A stretch of 8,963 nt of DNA from Hyphomicrobiales bacterium (GTDB lineage: Bacteria; Pseudomonadota; Alphaproteobacteria; Rhizobiales; Aestuariivirgaceae): the NCBI GenBank assembly GCA_026996935.1, contig JALWJW010000448.1, positions 1-8,963 on the forward strand, written 5' to 3'. Position 1 is the stretch's first letter, and the number at the start of each line of letters is the position of its first letter. This document shows positions 1 through 5,664 of the stretch, one piece after another. The notes beneath the pieces were generated by a model. The model saw nothing but the letters and a program-made list of their open reading frames with translations. It ran no database searches and had not been told where the DNA came from. The position numbers were made by a program, and so were the translations under genes.

Positions 1-1
1 G

Positions 2-934
2 GAAAACCCTTGCGTTGGCTGCGTTATTGTTGCGCCCGACAATCGCTTGCTTGCCGCTGCCCACACCGCAAAAGGTGGCCGCCCTCATGCTGAAACCCTG
101 GCCCTTTTGATGGCTGGCAGTGACGTGCACGGCGCAACAGCCTATGTGACGCTTGAACCGTGTTCACACCACGGCCAAACCCCACCATGCGCTCGCGCTC
201 TTGTTGAAACAGGTGTTAAACGTGTCGTCATTGCTGCAATGGATCGCGATGAGCGGGTAAGCGGGAAGGGCGTGCAAATGCTACGTGATGCTGGCGTTGA
301 GGTGCTGACAGGGGTGTTGAAAGATCAAGCCGAATACCAGTTGCGCGGATTTTTACATCGTATGGAAACAGGCCGCCCGTTTGTCATGTTAAAAATGGCC
401 ATGTCACAAGATGGTATGATTTCAGCAGGCAAAGGCCAAACCACACAAATCACCGGTCCAGAATTTAAATCGCGGGTGCATTTATTACGCGCAAAAGCAG
501 ATGCTATTCTGGTTGGAGCAGAGACGTATAGAACCGACAACCCATCACTAACCTGCCGATTGGCTGGGTTAGAAGATCGCTCCCCAAGGCGGGTTATTCT
601 TGGCGGTAAAGAGCTTGAGTTAGGCAAAACCGACCTGCATTTTGCTGGCGACATTGACCTTAAAACCATGCTCGATGCTTTGGGTGATGAGGGCATAAAC
701 CTTTTACTGATTGAAGGCGGCGCACAAATTGCCAATAGCTTTATAAAAGCTGATTTGATTGATGAAGCCATTTTAGCAACCGCCCCTAAAACCATTGGTC
801 CACAAGGTGTTCAGGCTTTTGCTGGCTTGCCTATGTCACATTTTGCCACCAGTGACGAATTTACCTGCAAAAGCACCGAACAAATTGGCCAGGATGTGGT
901 AAAGCACTATGTAAGAAAAGCGCTGTTTGCATAA
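2..934 (+). CDS. ribD: Bifunctional diaminohydroxyphosphoribosylaminopyrimidine deaminase / 5-amino-6-(5-phosphoribosylamino)uracil reductase, 5'-truncated by window edge
   Basis: RibD carries out the second and third steps of riboflavin synthesis from GTP: zinc-dependent deamination of the pyrimidine, then NADPH-dependent reduction of the ribose. The frame is open from base 2, and the first visible residues are ENPCVGCVIV, the family's N-terminal motif, so the true start lies upstream. Comparison with E. coli RibD suggests a few tens of residues are missing. The TTG at 47 is internal. In the 310 visible residues the zinc ligands are His29 (in PHAE, with Glu31 the likely proton shuttle), Cys54 (in LEPC) and Cys63 (in TPPC). 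The reductase domain follows a linker near residues 115-135 and shows GAETYRTDNPSLT and LLIEGGAQIANSF. Between PRRVILGG and LLLIEGG the domain is roughly 30 residues shorter than E. coli RibD as I recall it. It sits 25 nt upstream of ribE, at the head of the visible part of the operon. Confidence 0.96.
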   Translation, partial: ENPCVGCVIVAPDNRLLAAAHTAKGGRPHAETLALLMAGSDVHGATAYVTLEPCSHHGQTPPCARALVETGVKRVVIAAMDRDERVSGKGVQMLRDAGVEVLTGVLKDQAEYQLRGFLHRMETGRPFVMLKMAMSQDGMISAGKGQTTQITGPEFKSRVHLLRAKADAILVGAETYRTDNPSLTCRLAGLEDRSPRRVILGGKELELGKTDLHFAGDIDLKTMLDALGDEGINLLLIEGGAQIANSFIKADLIDEAILATAPKTIGPQGVQAFAGLPMSHFATSDEFTCKSTEQIGQDVVKHYVRKALFA

Positions 935-947
935 AATATTCTAATCG

Positions 948-952
948 TAAGG
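948..952 (+). promoter_or_regulatory. Ribosome binding site of ribE
   Basis: TAAGG, 7 nt before the ATG at 960, is a normally spaced Shine-Dalgarno sequence. It supports this ATG as the ribE start, in agreement with the MFTGI family N-terminus. Confidence 0.55.
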
Positions 953-959
953 TATTCTC

Positions 960-1580
960 ATGTTCACTGGGATCATTTCAGATATTGGCGAAGTCATTAA
1001 AATCACTAAACATGGTGACACCCGTTTTGATATTGCCACAAATTATGACCCTGATAGCATCGCCATCGGTGCCTCCATTTCATGCGCTGGTGCTTGCATG
1101 ACGGTGATTGAAAAAGATAGCGAGCCAACAAACTGGTTTGCCGTTGAAGTCTCGGCTGAATCTCTTTCTAAAACCACGCTCGGGTCATGGCAACAAGGCA
1201 CCAAAATTAACCTTGAGCGGGCTTTATGCGCGGGTGAGGAATTGGGCGGGCATGTCGTGTCTGGTCATGTAGATGGTGTGGGTAAGGTCGTCAGCATTAA
1301 AGATGAAGGTGATTCACAACGATTTGTGTTTGAAGTGCCCGATGATATCGCCCGATTTATCGCGCCAAAAGGCTCGGTCACCCTTAACGGTACATCGCTG
1401 ACTGTTAATGAAGTTTCGCGTAACCCCACAGGCGCAACCGTCTTTGGTGTAAACATCATTCCGCACACCCAAAAAGTAACCACGTGGGGCGATGTTGGTG
1501 TGGGTGACAAAATAAACGTTGAAATTGATATGCTGGCGCGCTACGTCGCCCGTCTGGCAGAGTTTGAAAAAGGATTATAG
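960..1580 (+). CDS. ribE: Riboflavin synthase, alpha chain
   Basis: This enzyme dismutates two molecules of 6,7-dimethyl-8-ribityllumazine to riboflavin and 5-amino-6-ribitylaminouracil in the cytoplasm, the last step of the pathway. The 206 residues match the family's usual length and two-barrel build. The N-terminus is MFTGI. Barrel one covers about residues 1-96, with SCAGACMTV at 41-49. Barrel two starts at LGGHVVSGHVDGVG (95-108) and carries VTLNGTSLTVNEV (140-152) and VNIIPHTQKVTTWG (164-177). The start is set by the MFTGI motif and by TAAGG upstream. The stop lies 4 nt before the ribH GTG, so the two are probably translationally coupled. The symbol ribE is used in the alphaproteobacterial sense; the E. 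coli equivalent is ribC. Confidence 0.97.
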   Translation: MFTGIISDIGEVIKITKHGDTRFDIATNYDPDSIAIGASISCAGACMTVIEKDSEPTNWFAVEVSAESLSKTTLGSWQQGTKINLERALCAGEELGGHVVSGHVDGVGKVVSIKDEGDSQRFVFEVPDDIARFIAPKGSVTLNGTSLTVNEVSRNPTGATVFGVNIIPHTQKVTTWGDVGVGDKINVEIDMLARYVARLAEFEKGL

Positions 1581-1584
1581 CCCC

Positions 1585-2025
1585 GTGCATATTCTCATTG
1601 TTGAAGCTGATTATTATAAAGACCTCCAAGCTGAATTGATTAAAGGCGCAACGGCGGCAATTGAAGCGGCAGGCGGCACCTATGATATGGTCAGCGTTCC
1701 TGGCGCATTGGAAATTCCTGCTGCCATTGCCATGGCGGCAAAAGCCAAAACTGCAGATATGTCAAAAAAGTATGACGGCTATGTTGCTTTGGGTGTGGTC
1801 ATTCGTGGTGAAACAACTCATTATGAAATCGTTTCGCAAGAATCTGCACGGGCAATCATGGATTTAACCACCAAAAAGCGTTTGTGTATCGGCAACGGTA
1901 TCCAAACCGTAGAAAATGGCGATCAAGCATGGGCGCGTTGCAAGGTCAGTGATAAGAATAAAGGCGGCGGGGCAGCGCAGGCGGCAATTGCAATGATTAA
2001 TTTAAAGGCCAAGTGGGCTAAATAA
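1585..2025 (+). CDS. ribH: 6,7-dimethyl-8-ribityllumazine synthase (GTG start)
   Basis: Lumazine synthase condenses 5-amino-6-ribitylaminouracil with 3,4-dihydroxy-2-butanone 4-phosphate to give the substrate of RibE; it usually forms pentamers or icosahedral shells. From the GTG at 1585 it has 146 residues. Visible motifs are HILIVEADYY at the N-terminus, VPGALEIPAAI (38-48), GVVIRGETTHYEIVS (70-84, with the catalytic-type His79), GNGIQTVENGDQAWAR and a KGGGAAQAAI tail. The frame also has an ATG at 1519, but it lies inside ribE and would add residues foreign to the family. The GTG gives the normal N-terminus, sits 4 nt past the ribE stop and has AGGA at 1571-1574. GTG together with close spacing suggests coupling to ribE. 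The gene for RibB/RibBA, which makes the other substrate, is not in the window. Confidence 0.95.
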   Translation: MHILIVEADYYKDLQAELIKGATAAIEAAGGTYDMVSVPGALEIPAAIAMAAKAKTADMSKKYDGYVALGVVIRGETTHYEIVSQESARAIMDLTTKKRLCIGNGIQTVENGDQAWARCKVSDKNKGGGAAQAAIAMINLKAKWAK

Positions 2026-2048
2026 GAAATTTTTGAGTATTTAAAATA

Positions 2049-2567
2049 ATGTCTGATCAAGAAACAAAAAAGCCAAAAAGAAGACCAGCGCGTGCTGTTG
2101 CCCGATCATCGGCCCGCCTTGGCGCTGTTCAGGCACTATACCAGATGGAGCTTTCAGGCCGAGGCCTGAATGAAGTTCTGGCTGAATATAACGCCCGTCG
2201 TTTGGGTGAAACTTTTGAAGAAGGTGAATGTGGCGATGCCGATTTCCCCTTTTTGAAAGATATTTTAGAAGGTGTTTTGCGCGAACAACGAACGCTTGAT
2301 AAAAAGCTCAATGAATTTTTGGCTGATAATTGGAAGCTGCCGAAACTGGATGCCACCATGCGCGCTGTTTTACGCGCTGCTGCTTTTGAGCTTCAATTTA
2401 AAAAAGATGTCCCGCCACCGGTGACCATTACAGAATATGTGGACGTGACAAAAGCATTTTTTGATAATGAAGAACCACGCTTTGTTAATGGTGTGCTTGA
2501 TCGTTATGCCCGGTGGGCGCGCGCAGAAGCCTTTAAAGCCAAAGAAAAGTCAAAACCCGCAAAATAG
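2049..2567 (+). CDS. nusB: Transcription antitermination factor NusB
   Basis: NusB binds boxA RNA together with NusE (ribosomal protein S10) and takes part in rRNA antitermination. The protein has 172 residues. A basic N-terminal extension (KKPKRRPARAVARSS) precedes the all-helical fold: ARLGAVQALYQMELSG near residues 22-37, TMRAVLRAAAFEL near 102-114, and ITEYVDVTKAFFDNEEPRF followed by VNGVLDRYARWAR near the C-terminus, the family's best-conserved part. It starts 23 nt after ribH with only a weak, A-rich upstream signal, so expression as part of the rib operon is likely. The ribH-nusB pair is widely conserved in proteobacteria. The lysine-rich C-terminal tail (KAKEKSKPAK) is a dispensable-looking extension. 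Family assignment is secure. Confidence 0.95.
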   Translation: MSDQETKKPKRRPARAVARSSARLGAVQALYQMELSGRGLNEVLAEYNARRLGETFEEGECGDADFPFLKDILEGVLREQRTLDKKLNEFLADNWKLPKLDATMRAVLRAAAFELQFKKDVPPPVTITEYVDVTKAFFDNEEPRFVNGVLDRYARWARAEAFKAKEKSKPAK

Positions 2568-2581
2568 AAACGATAAGACGA

Positions 2582-3802
2582 ATGACTGCTCAGCCCCTCG
2601 AACCAGCTTATTTTGATGATAAAGTCGCCCGCCGAAATGCGTTCATTTTAGCAGCAGCCATGACCTTATCATCATGCTCGGCAATCATCGTTTTTACTAC
2701 GGCCGGCATTGTTGGCACCATGCTTTCTCCCACGCCATATTTGATTACATTGCCTGTTTCCGCTTTTGTTATCGGCACTGCTGCAGCGACAATTCCTGCT
2801 TCATTGCTTATGGGCAAAATCGGTAGAAAACCCGGGTTTATGATCGGCACGGCATTTGCCTTTATGGGGGGCATGTTGGCAACTTATGCATTGTTTCAAC
2901 GAGACTTCATTTTATTTTGTTTAGGCACAATGTTGCTTGGCTCTTATATGGCCTTTACCCAATATTACCGCTTTGCCGCCGCTGACAGGGCAACAGAAAC
3001 CTTTAAAGGCAAAGCCATTTCATGGGTCATGATCGGTGGTATAGGCGGGTCTATCTTTGGTCCTATCATTATGGTCAATACTAAAGAGCTTTTATCTCCT
3101 GTGCTGTTTGCCGGGTCTTTTGTTGCAACCTCGGTATTGGCGCTTTGGGCATTTTTACTGGTCTCGATGATTGATATTCCTTTGTTAAAAGAAGGCGTTG
3201 ATAAACGCCCAACCCGCCCGTTAAAAGAAATATTCAAAAATCCGCGCCTTGTGGTTGCTGTCATTTCTGGGATGGTTTCGTATGGTGTGATGAACTTGCT
3301 TATGACTGCAACACCTATTGCTATGGTTGGCTGCGGGTTTAGTGTTAATGACTCTGCCTGGGTCATTCAGTGGCATTCTCTGGCGATGTTTGTTCCCAGC
3401 TTTTTTACAGGGCATCTGATCGCCCGCTTTGGTGTTGAACGCATTATTTTTGCCGGCTTGTTCATGCTGGCCGCAGCGGCAATGATCGGCCTTATGGGTA
3501 TCGATATTATCAACTTTTATGCTGGGCTTATCATGCTTGGCCTTGGCTGGAATTTCGGCTTCATCGGGGCCACAACAATGGTTACCCAGTGTTATGAACC
3601 GGCTGAAAAAAGCAAGGTTCAGGCCTTTAATGATTTTGCCGTGTTTGGCACCGTTGCGATTGCCTCGCTCTCATCTGGTCAGTTGTTTGCAGGCATTGGC
3701 TGGAATGCAGTCAATATTGCGTTGTTCCCAATGGTTGCTATTGCAGCAGGGGCCATGATCTGGCTTTCCATGCACACAAAACGCTTAAATTCTAACCAAT
3801 AA
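2582..3802 (+). CDS. Major facilitator superfamily transporter, 12 TM, substrate unknown
   Basis: A 406-residue integral inner-membrane protein. By eye there are twelve hydrophobic segments, near residues 20-46, 53-77, 84-104, 109-131, 145-165, 172-198, 222-249, 260-281, 286-305, 309-332, 346-372 and 374-396. A longer polar loop with KEGVDKRPTRPLKEIFKNPR (203-222) separates the two six-helix halves. The loop between TM2 and TM3 has GKIGRKPG (78-85), the MFS motif A, with a weaker echo ARFGVERI (281-288) between TM8 and TM9. RFAAADRATETFKGKAIS after TM4 also looks family-typical. It begins 14 nt after nusB and shares its strand, so it is probably the last gene of the rib operon. That context makes flavin or precursor transport conceivable, but nothing in the sequence fixes a substrate. 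No FMN riboswitch is visible before it. Confidence 0.88.
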   Translation: MTAQPLEPAYFDDKVARRNAFILAAAMTLSSCSAIIVFTTAGIVGTMLSPTPYLITLPVSAFVIGTAAATIPASLLMGKIGRKPGFMIGTAFAFMGGMLATYALFQRDFILFCLGTMLLGSYMAFTQYYRFAAADRATETFKGKAISWVMIGGIGGSIFGPIIMVNTKELLSPVLFAGSFVATSVLALWAFLLVSMIDIPLLKEGVDKRPTRPLKEIFKNPRLVVAVISGMVSYGVMNLLMTATPIAMVGCGFSVNDSAWVIQWHSLAMFVPSFFTGHLIARFGVERIIFAGLFMLAAAAMIGLMGIDIINFYAGLIMLGLGWNFGFIGATTMVTQCYEPAEKSKVQAFNDFAVFGTVAIASLSSGQLFAGIGWNAVNIALFPMVAIAAGAMIWLSMHTKRLNSNQ

Positions 3803-3814
3803 GTTTTATCAGAT

Positions 3815-4276
3815 TTATTTAGAACCGGGCAATTTGCCGCCGATATTTGAGAACAGTTGTTTCAAAATAGTCAACTCACGACCGCGCGTTGGAGTCTTGC
3901 GTGAGTTCATATTAATAATTTGACCATCTTGTATGCCATATTGAGCAAAGCTTTGAACCTGATCATATTGGTCAAACCGAATAGCAAAAATGTTACGTTC
4001 AGTTTCTTTGGGGTCCATAAACCCTTGCGTCTCAATCTTACTGGAGATGTAATAATAACTATCGCCAGATTTATTGATTGTCGCTGTTGTTGATGGCGAA
4101 CCTAAAATAGCCTCGACCTCTGTTTTGCTCATACCTGGTGCAATTTTTTGTAAATCACCAGCCCGTGGTAAATAACCGCGATGGTCAATGCGCGGTGTGC
4201 ATGCTGTAATAATACCTGCACCTAAAGCACAAATAAACAAACGACGTGAGGTTGATGTTGCTGAATTTGATGACAT
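3815..4276 (-). CDS. bamE: Outer membrane assembly lipoprotein, BamE/SmpA/OmlA family
   Basis: BamE is a small lipoprotein of the BAM complex, which folds beta-barrel proteins into the outer membrane. This 153-residue protein has an N-terminal signal with two arginines (11-12), a hydrophobic stretch 13-25 and the lipobox ITAC, so Cys26 should be lipidated after signal peptidase II cleavage. The SmpA/OmlA domain follows, with GYLPRAGDLQKIAPGMSKTE near 34-53, VEAILGSPSTTA and SYYYISSKIET, typical of the family's 'pGmsk.eV..lLGsPs....wyY' pattern. The signal also fits a Tat-like SRRxF pattern. The gene is convergent with the MFS gene (12 nt between stops) and divergent from the cytochrome bc1 chaperone (79 nt between starts). 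The family is clear; the precise BamE role in this organism is by homology. Confidence 0.9.
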   Translation of the reverse strand: MSSNSATSTSRRLFICALGAGIITACTPRIDHRGYLPRAGDLQKIAPGMSKTEVEAILGSPSTTATINKSGDSYYYISSKIETQGFMDPKETERNIFAIRFDQYDQVQSFAQYGIQDGQIINMNSRKTPTRGRELTILKQLFSNIGGKLPGSK

Positions 4277-4319
4277 GATTTATGCAGTAGACTTTCCAAA
4301 AGACTTTTTAAAGGTTTGT

Positions 4320-4352
4320 TTGACAGAAAAATGCGTGTCAGGCAAAAAAATA
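4320..4352 (+). promoter_or_regulatory. Possible promoter for the bc1 chaperone gene
   Basis: TTGACA at 4320-4325 is a perfect sigma70 -35 hexamer in the divergent bamE/chaperone gap. The best -10 is poor (AAAATA at 4347-4352, spacer 21; nothing better at 17). If used, the transcript would start almost at the ATG at 4356 and be nearly leaderless. Weak evidence. Confidence 0.25.
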
Positions 4353-4355
4353 GCG

Positions 4356-4910
4356 ATGGTTTTTAAAAAATTTTTTTCAAAATTTGGCACGATGCCCCCT
4401 CCAAGGGCGGTTTACGCGGTGATTGTGGCCAAGGCACGGCAACCTTGGCTATATACCACTGCTGGCGTTGCAGACACTGTAACAGGTCGATTTGATATGA
4501 TCACGTTACATTGCTTCCTTGTCTTGGAACGATTGCGTGATCAGGGTGAAAAAGCCAGCGAGTTTGCCCAAGAGATTTTTGATGAAGCCTTTATGGATAT
4601 GGACCATTCACTGCGCGAAATGGGCGTTGGTGATTTATCTGTTGGTAAAAAGGTGCGTAAAATGTCTGAGGTGTTTTATGGTGCCTGCAAAGGCTATCGT
4701 GATGCTTTATCGGTTGATGAGCCTGACATCGAAAAAGAACTGGCAGGTGCTCTACGGCGCAATGTTTTAGGTGAAAAAGCAACCGATCAACAAGTTCATG
4801 CACTTGTTCAATATGTTTTGAAATCCACCCAGCAGCTTGCCGCTTATCCGGTAAGTGAAATTGTGTCAGGCAAGTTGGAACTTCCTGATATCGTTGAAGA
4901 TATTGTTTAA
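4356..4910 (+). CDS. Ubiquinol-cytochrome c chaperone family protein (CBP3-like)
   Basis: Proteins of this family are related to mitochondrial CBP3, which assists cytochrome b synthesis and assembly of the cytochrome bc1 complex. From the ATG at 4356 the protein has 184 residues. Family-typical blocks are RAVYAVIVAKARQPWLY (17-33), VADTVTGRFDMITLH (38-52) and DMDHSLREMGVGDLSVGKKV (81-100), with a helical C-terminus. The frame stays open upstream to 4188, but that part overlaps the bamE coding region on the other strand and has no family match, so I reject the longer version. A GTG at 4335 in the same frame is possible but gives a non-family N-terminus. No strong Shine-Dalgarno is visible. The first codons run through T5-A6-T7 homopolymers (4360-4377). 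Confidence 0.88.
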   Translation: MVFKKFFSKFGTMPPPRAVYAVIVAKARQPWLYTTAGVADTVTGRFDMITLHCFLVLERLRDQGEKASEFAQEIFDEAFMDMDHSLREMGVGDLSVGKKVRKMSEVFYGACKGYRDALSVDEPDIEKELAGALRRNVLGEKATDQQVHALVQYVLKSTQQLAAYPVSEIVSGKLELPDIVEDIV

Positions 4911-4941
4911 AAGGCGACTACATAAGCATTGCGATTGCATC

Positions 4942-4970
4942 TTGGTGCACTTAAGCGATGTCATTATACG
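4942..4970 (+). promoter_or_regulatory. Possible sigma70-type promoter for the DUF177 gene
   Basis: TTGGTG (4942-4947) and TATACG (4965-4970) are separated by exactly 17 bp in the 81-nt gap between the chaperone gene and the DUF177 gene. Both hexamers are partial matches (3/6 and 4/6), so this is only a candidate. A transcript from it would begin just before the ribosome binding site at 4980-4984. Confidence 0.28.
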
Positions 4971-4979
4971 ATGCCACTA

Positions 4980-4984
4980 AAGGA
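4980..4984 (+). promoter_or_regulatory. Ribosome binding site that decides the DUF177 start
   Basis: AAGGA lies 7 nt before the ATG at 4992. It favours that start over the upstream in-frame ATG at 4971 and TTG at 4929, which have no comparable signal. Confidence 0.6.
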
Positions 4985-4991
4985 TACAGTG

Positions 4992-5546
4992 ATGACAAAA
5001 TCACATAAACAACCCGAAATTGTTTTTGCTCGGCCTTTTGCCGTTGAGCGGATTAAGAATCGAGCACGCCACGAAAAAATCAGCGCCACAGAGCAAGAAT
5101 GTAAGCAATTGACTGAAATTTTAGGTTTGGATGACCTGAAAGAATTGCGCTTTGAATGCGAACTTCAACCCTGGAAAAAGGGCGGCGTGCGTATTATTGG
5201 CACGGTGAACGCAAAAATCCGCGAGATTTGTGTGGTTACACTGGAAGCATTTGAAAGCGAAATTACAGAACCTGTTGACCGATATTTCTTGCATCCAACC
5301 AAATCCGCGCCTCAGGAAGAAGTCATTGATCTTGAAAATATTGACCTTGATGAACCCGATGAAATTGACGACGGCTCAATTGATTTAGGGGCGATTGCGA
5401 TTGAAACTTTAGCGCTTACTTTGTCGTCTCATCCACGAAAGCCAGGGGCAAAGTTTGAAGATTATATAGAATCACAACAACAAGACGATGAACCGCAGAT
5501 GCGAAAAAATCCGTTTGATGTGTTGAAAACACTTAAATCAGACTAG
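4992..5546 (+). CDS. DUF177 (YceD-like) protein, probable 23S rRNA accumulation factor
   Basis: YceD/DUF177 proteins are small acidic proteins linked in E. coli and plants to accumulation of 23S rRNA; the biochemical role is not settled. With the start at 4992 (AAGGA 7 nt upstream) this one has 184 residues. The N-terminal part has FARPFAVERIKN (12-23); the core has ECELQPWKKGGVRIIGTV (55-72) and ICVVTLEAFESEITEPVDR (79-97), whose Cys80 is the family's usual single core cysteine; the acidic C-terminal part has EEVIDLENIDLDEPDEIDDG and GAIAIETLALTL followed by HPRKPGA. It precedes plsX-fabH, as yceD does in many bacteria, but the ribosomal protein gene rpmF that usually stands between yceD and plsX is absent here. 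I recall that as common in alphaproteobacteria. Confidence 0.87.
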   Translation: MTKSHKQPEIVFARPFAVERIKNRARHEKISATEQECKQLTEILGLDDLKELRFECELQPWKKGGVRIIGTVNAKIREICVVTLEAFESEITEPVDRYFLHPTKSAPQEEVIDLENIDLDEPDEIDDGSIDLGAIAIETLALTLSSHPRKPGAKFEDYIESQQQDDEPQMRKNPFDVLKTLKSD

Positions 5547-5589
5547 AATCAATTTGTCCGTCTATATAAATTTAGCTGCACAATTGGGT

Positions 5590-5664
5590 ATGAATACGCG
5601 TAATTACACGGTATTATCACAAATTACGGGGAATCATTTTCTAATGAGGGTTAGCGCTAAATAA
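5590..5664 (+). CDS. Possible 24-codon leader ORF overlapping the plsX start
   Basis: ATG at 5590 opens 24 codons (beginning MNTRNYTVLSQ, ending MRVSAK) and stops at TAA 5662-5664. That stop overlaps the plsX ATG (5664-5666) by one base as TAATG, the classic geometry for termination-reinitiation coupling. No good ribosome binding site precedes it. An open frame this short is quite likely by chance, and it would not be transcribed if the -10-like hexamer at 5612 is the real plsX promoter. Reported as a candidate only. Confidence 0.2.
   Translation: MNTRNYTVLSQITGNHFLMRVSAK
5599..5628. repeat. Inverted repeat CGTAATT / AATTACG around a -10-like hexamer
   Basis: Perfect 7-bp arms at 5599-5605 and 5622-5628 with a 16-nt centre, 23 bp from arm centre to arm centre. 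TATTAT at 5612-5617, a 5/6 match to the sigma70 -10, lies in the middle. The -35 region is poor. The layout suits a dimeric regulator binding over a promoter better than an RNA hairpin, because the loop is long and the arms AT-rich. The function is inference. Confidence 0.35.
5646..5650 (+). promoter_or_regulatory. Probable ribosome binding site of plsX, long spacing
   Basis: GAGGG is the only purine-rich anti-SD match before plsX. It sits 13 nt from the ATG, longer than usual. No other start fits the MSSSLKIAVDGMGGD N-terminus, so the start itself is secure. Confidence 0.4.
5651..5660. repeat. Perfect palindrome TTAGCGCTAA between RBS and start of plsX
   Basis: A 10-bp perfect palindrome fills the space between the GAGGG ribosome binding site (5646-5650) and the plsX ATG (5664). 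It is too tight for a stable hairpin, so a protein site or chance is more likely. It also makes the RBS-to-start spacing long (13 nt). Confidence 0.35.

Noticed and set aside
1519..1584. N-terminal extension of ribH starting at the ATG at 1519
   Set aside because: It lies wholly inside ribE and adds residues foreign to lumazine synthase; the GTG at 1585 gives the family N-terminus and has AGGA upstream.
2608..3415. Long minus-strand open frames opposite the MFS gene
   Set aside because: They are antisense shadows of a clear membrane protein and have no recognisable domain.
2582..3802. Calling the MFS gene a riboflavin transporter
   Set aside because: Operon position alone is not enough; there is no FMN riboswitch in front and no substrate-specific motif.
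4188..4355. Upstream extension of the bc1 chaperone frame
   Set aside because: It overlaps the bamE coding region on the opposite strand and has no family similarity; the ATG at 4356 gives a normal protein.
4929..4991. Upstream starts of the DUF177 gene (TTG 4929, ATG 4971)
   Set aside because: No ribosome binding site for them, whereas AAGGA is well placed for the ATG at 4992.
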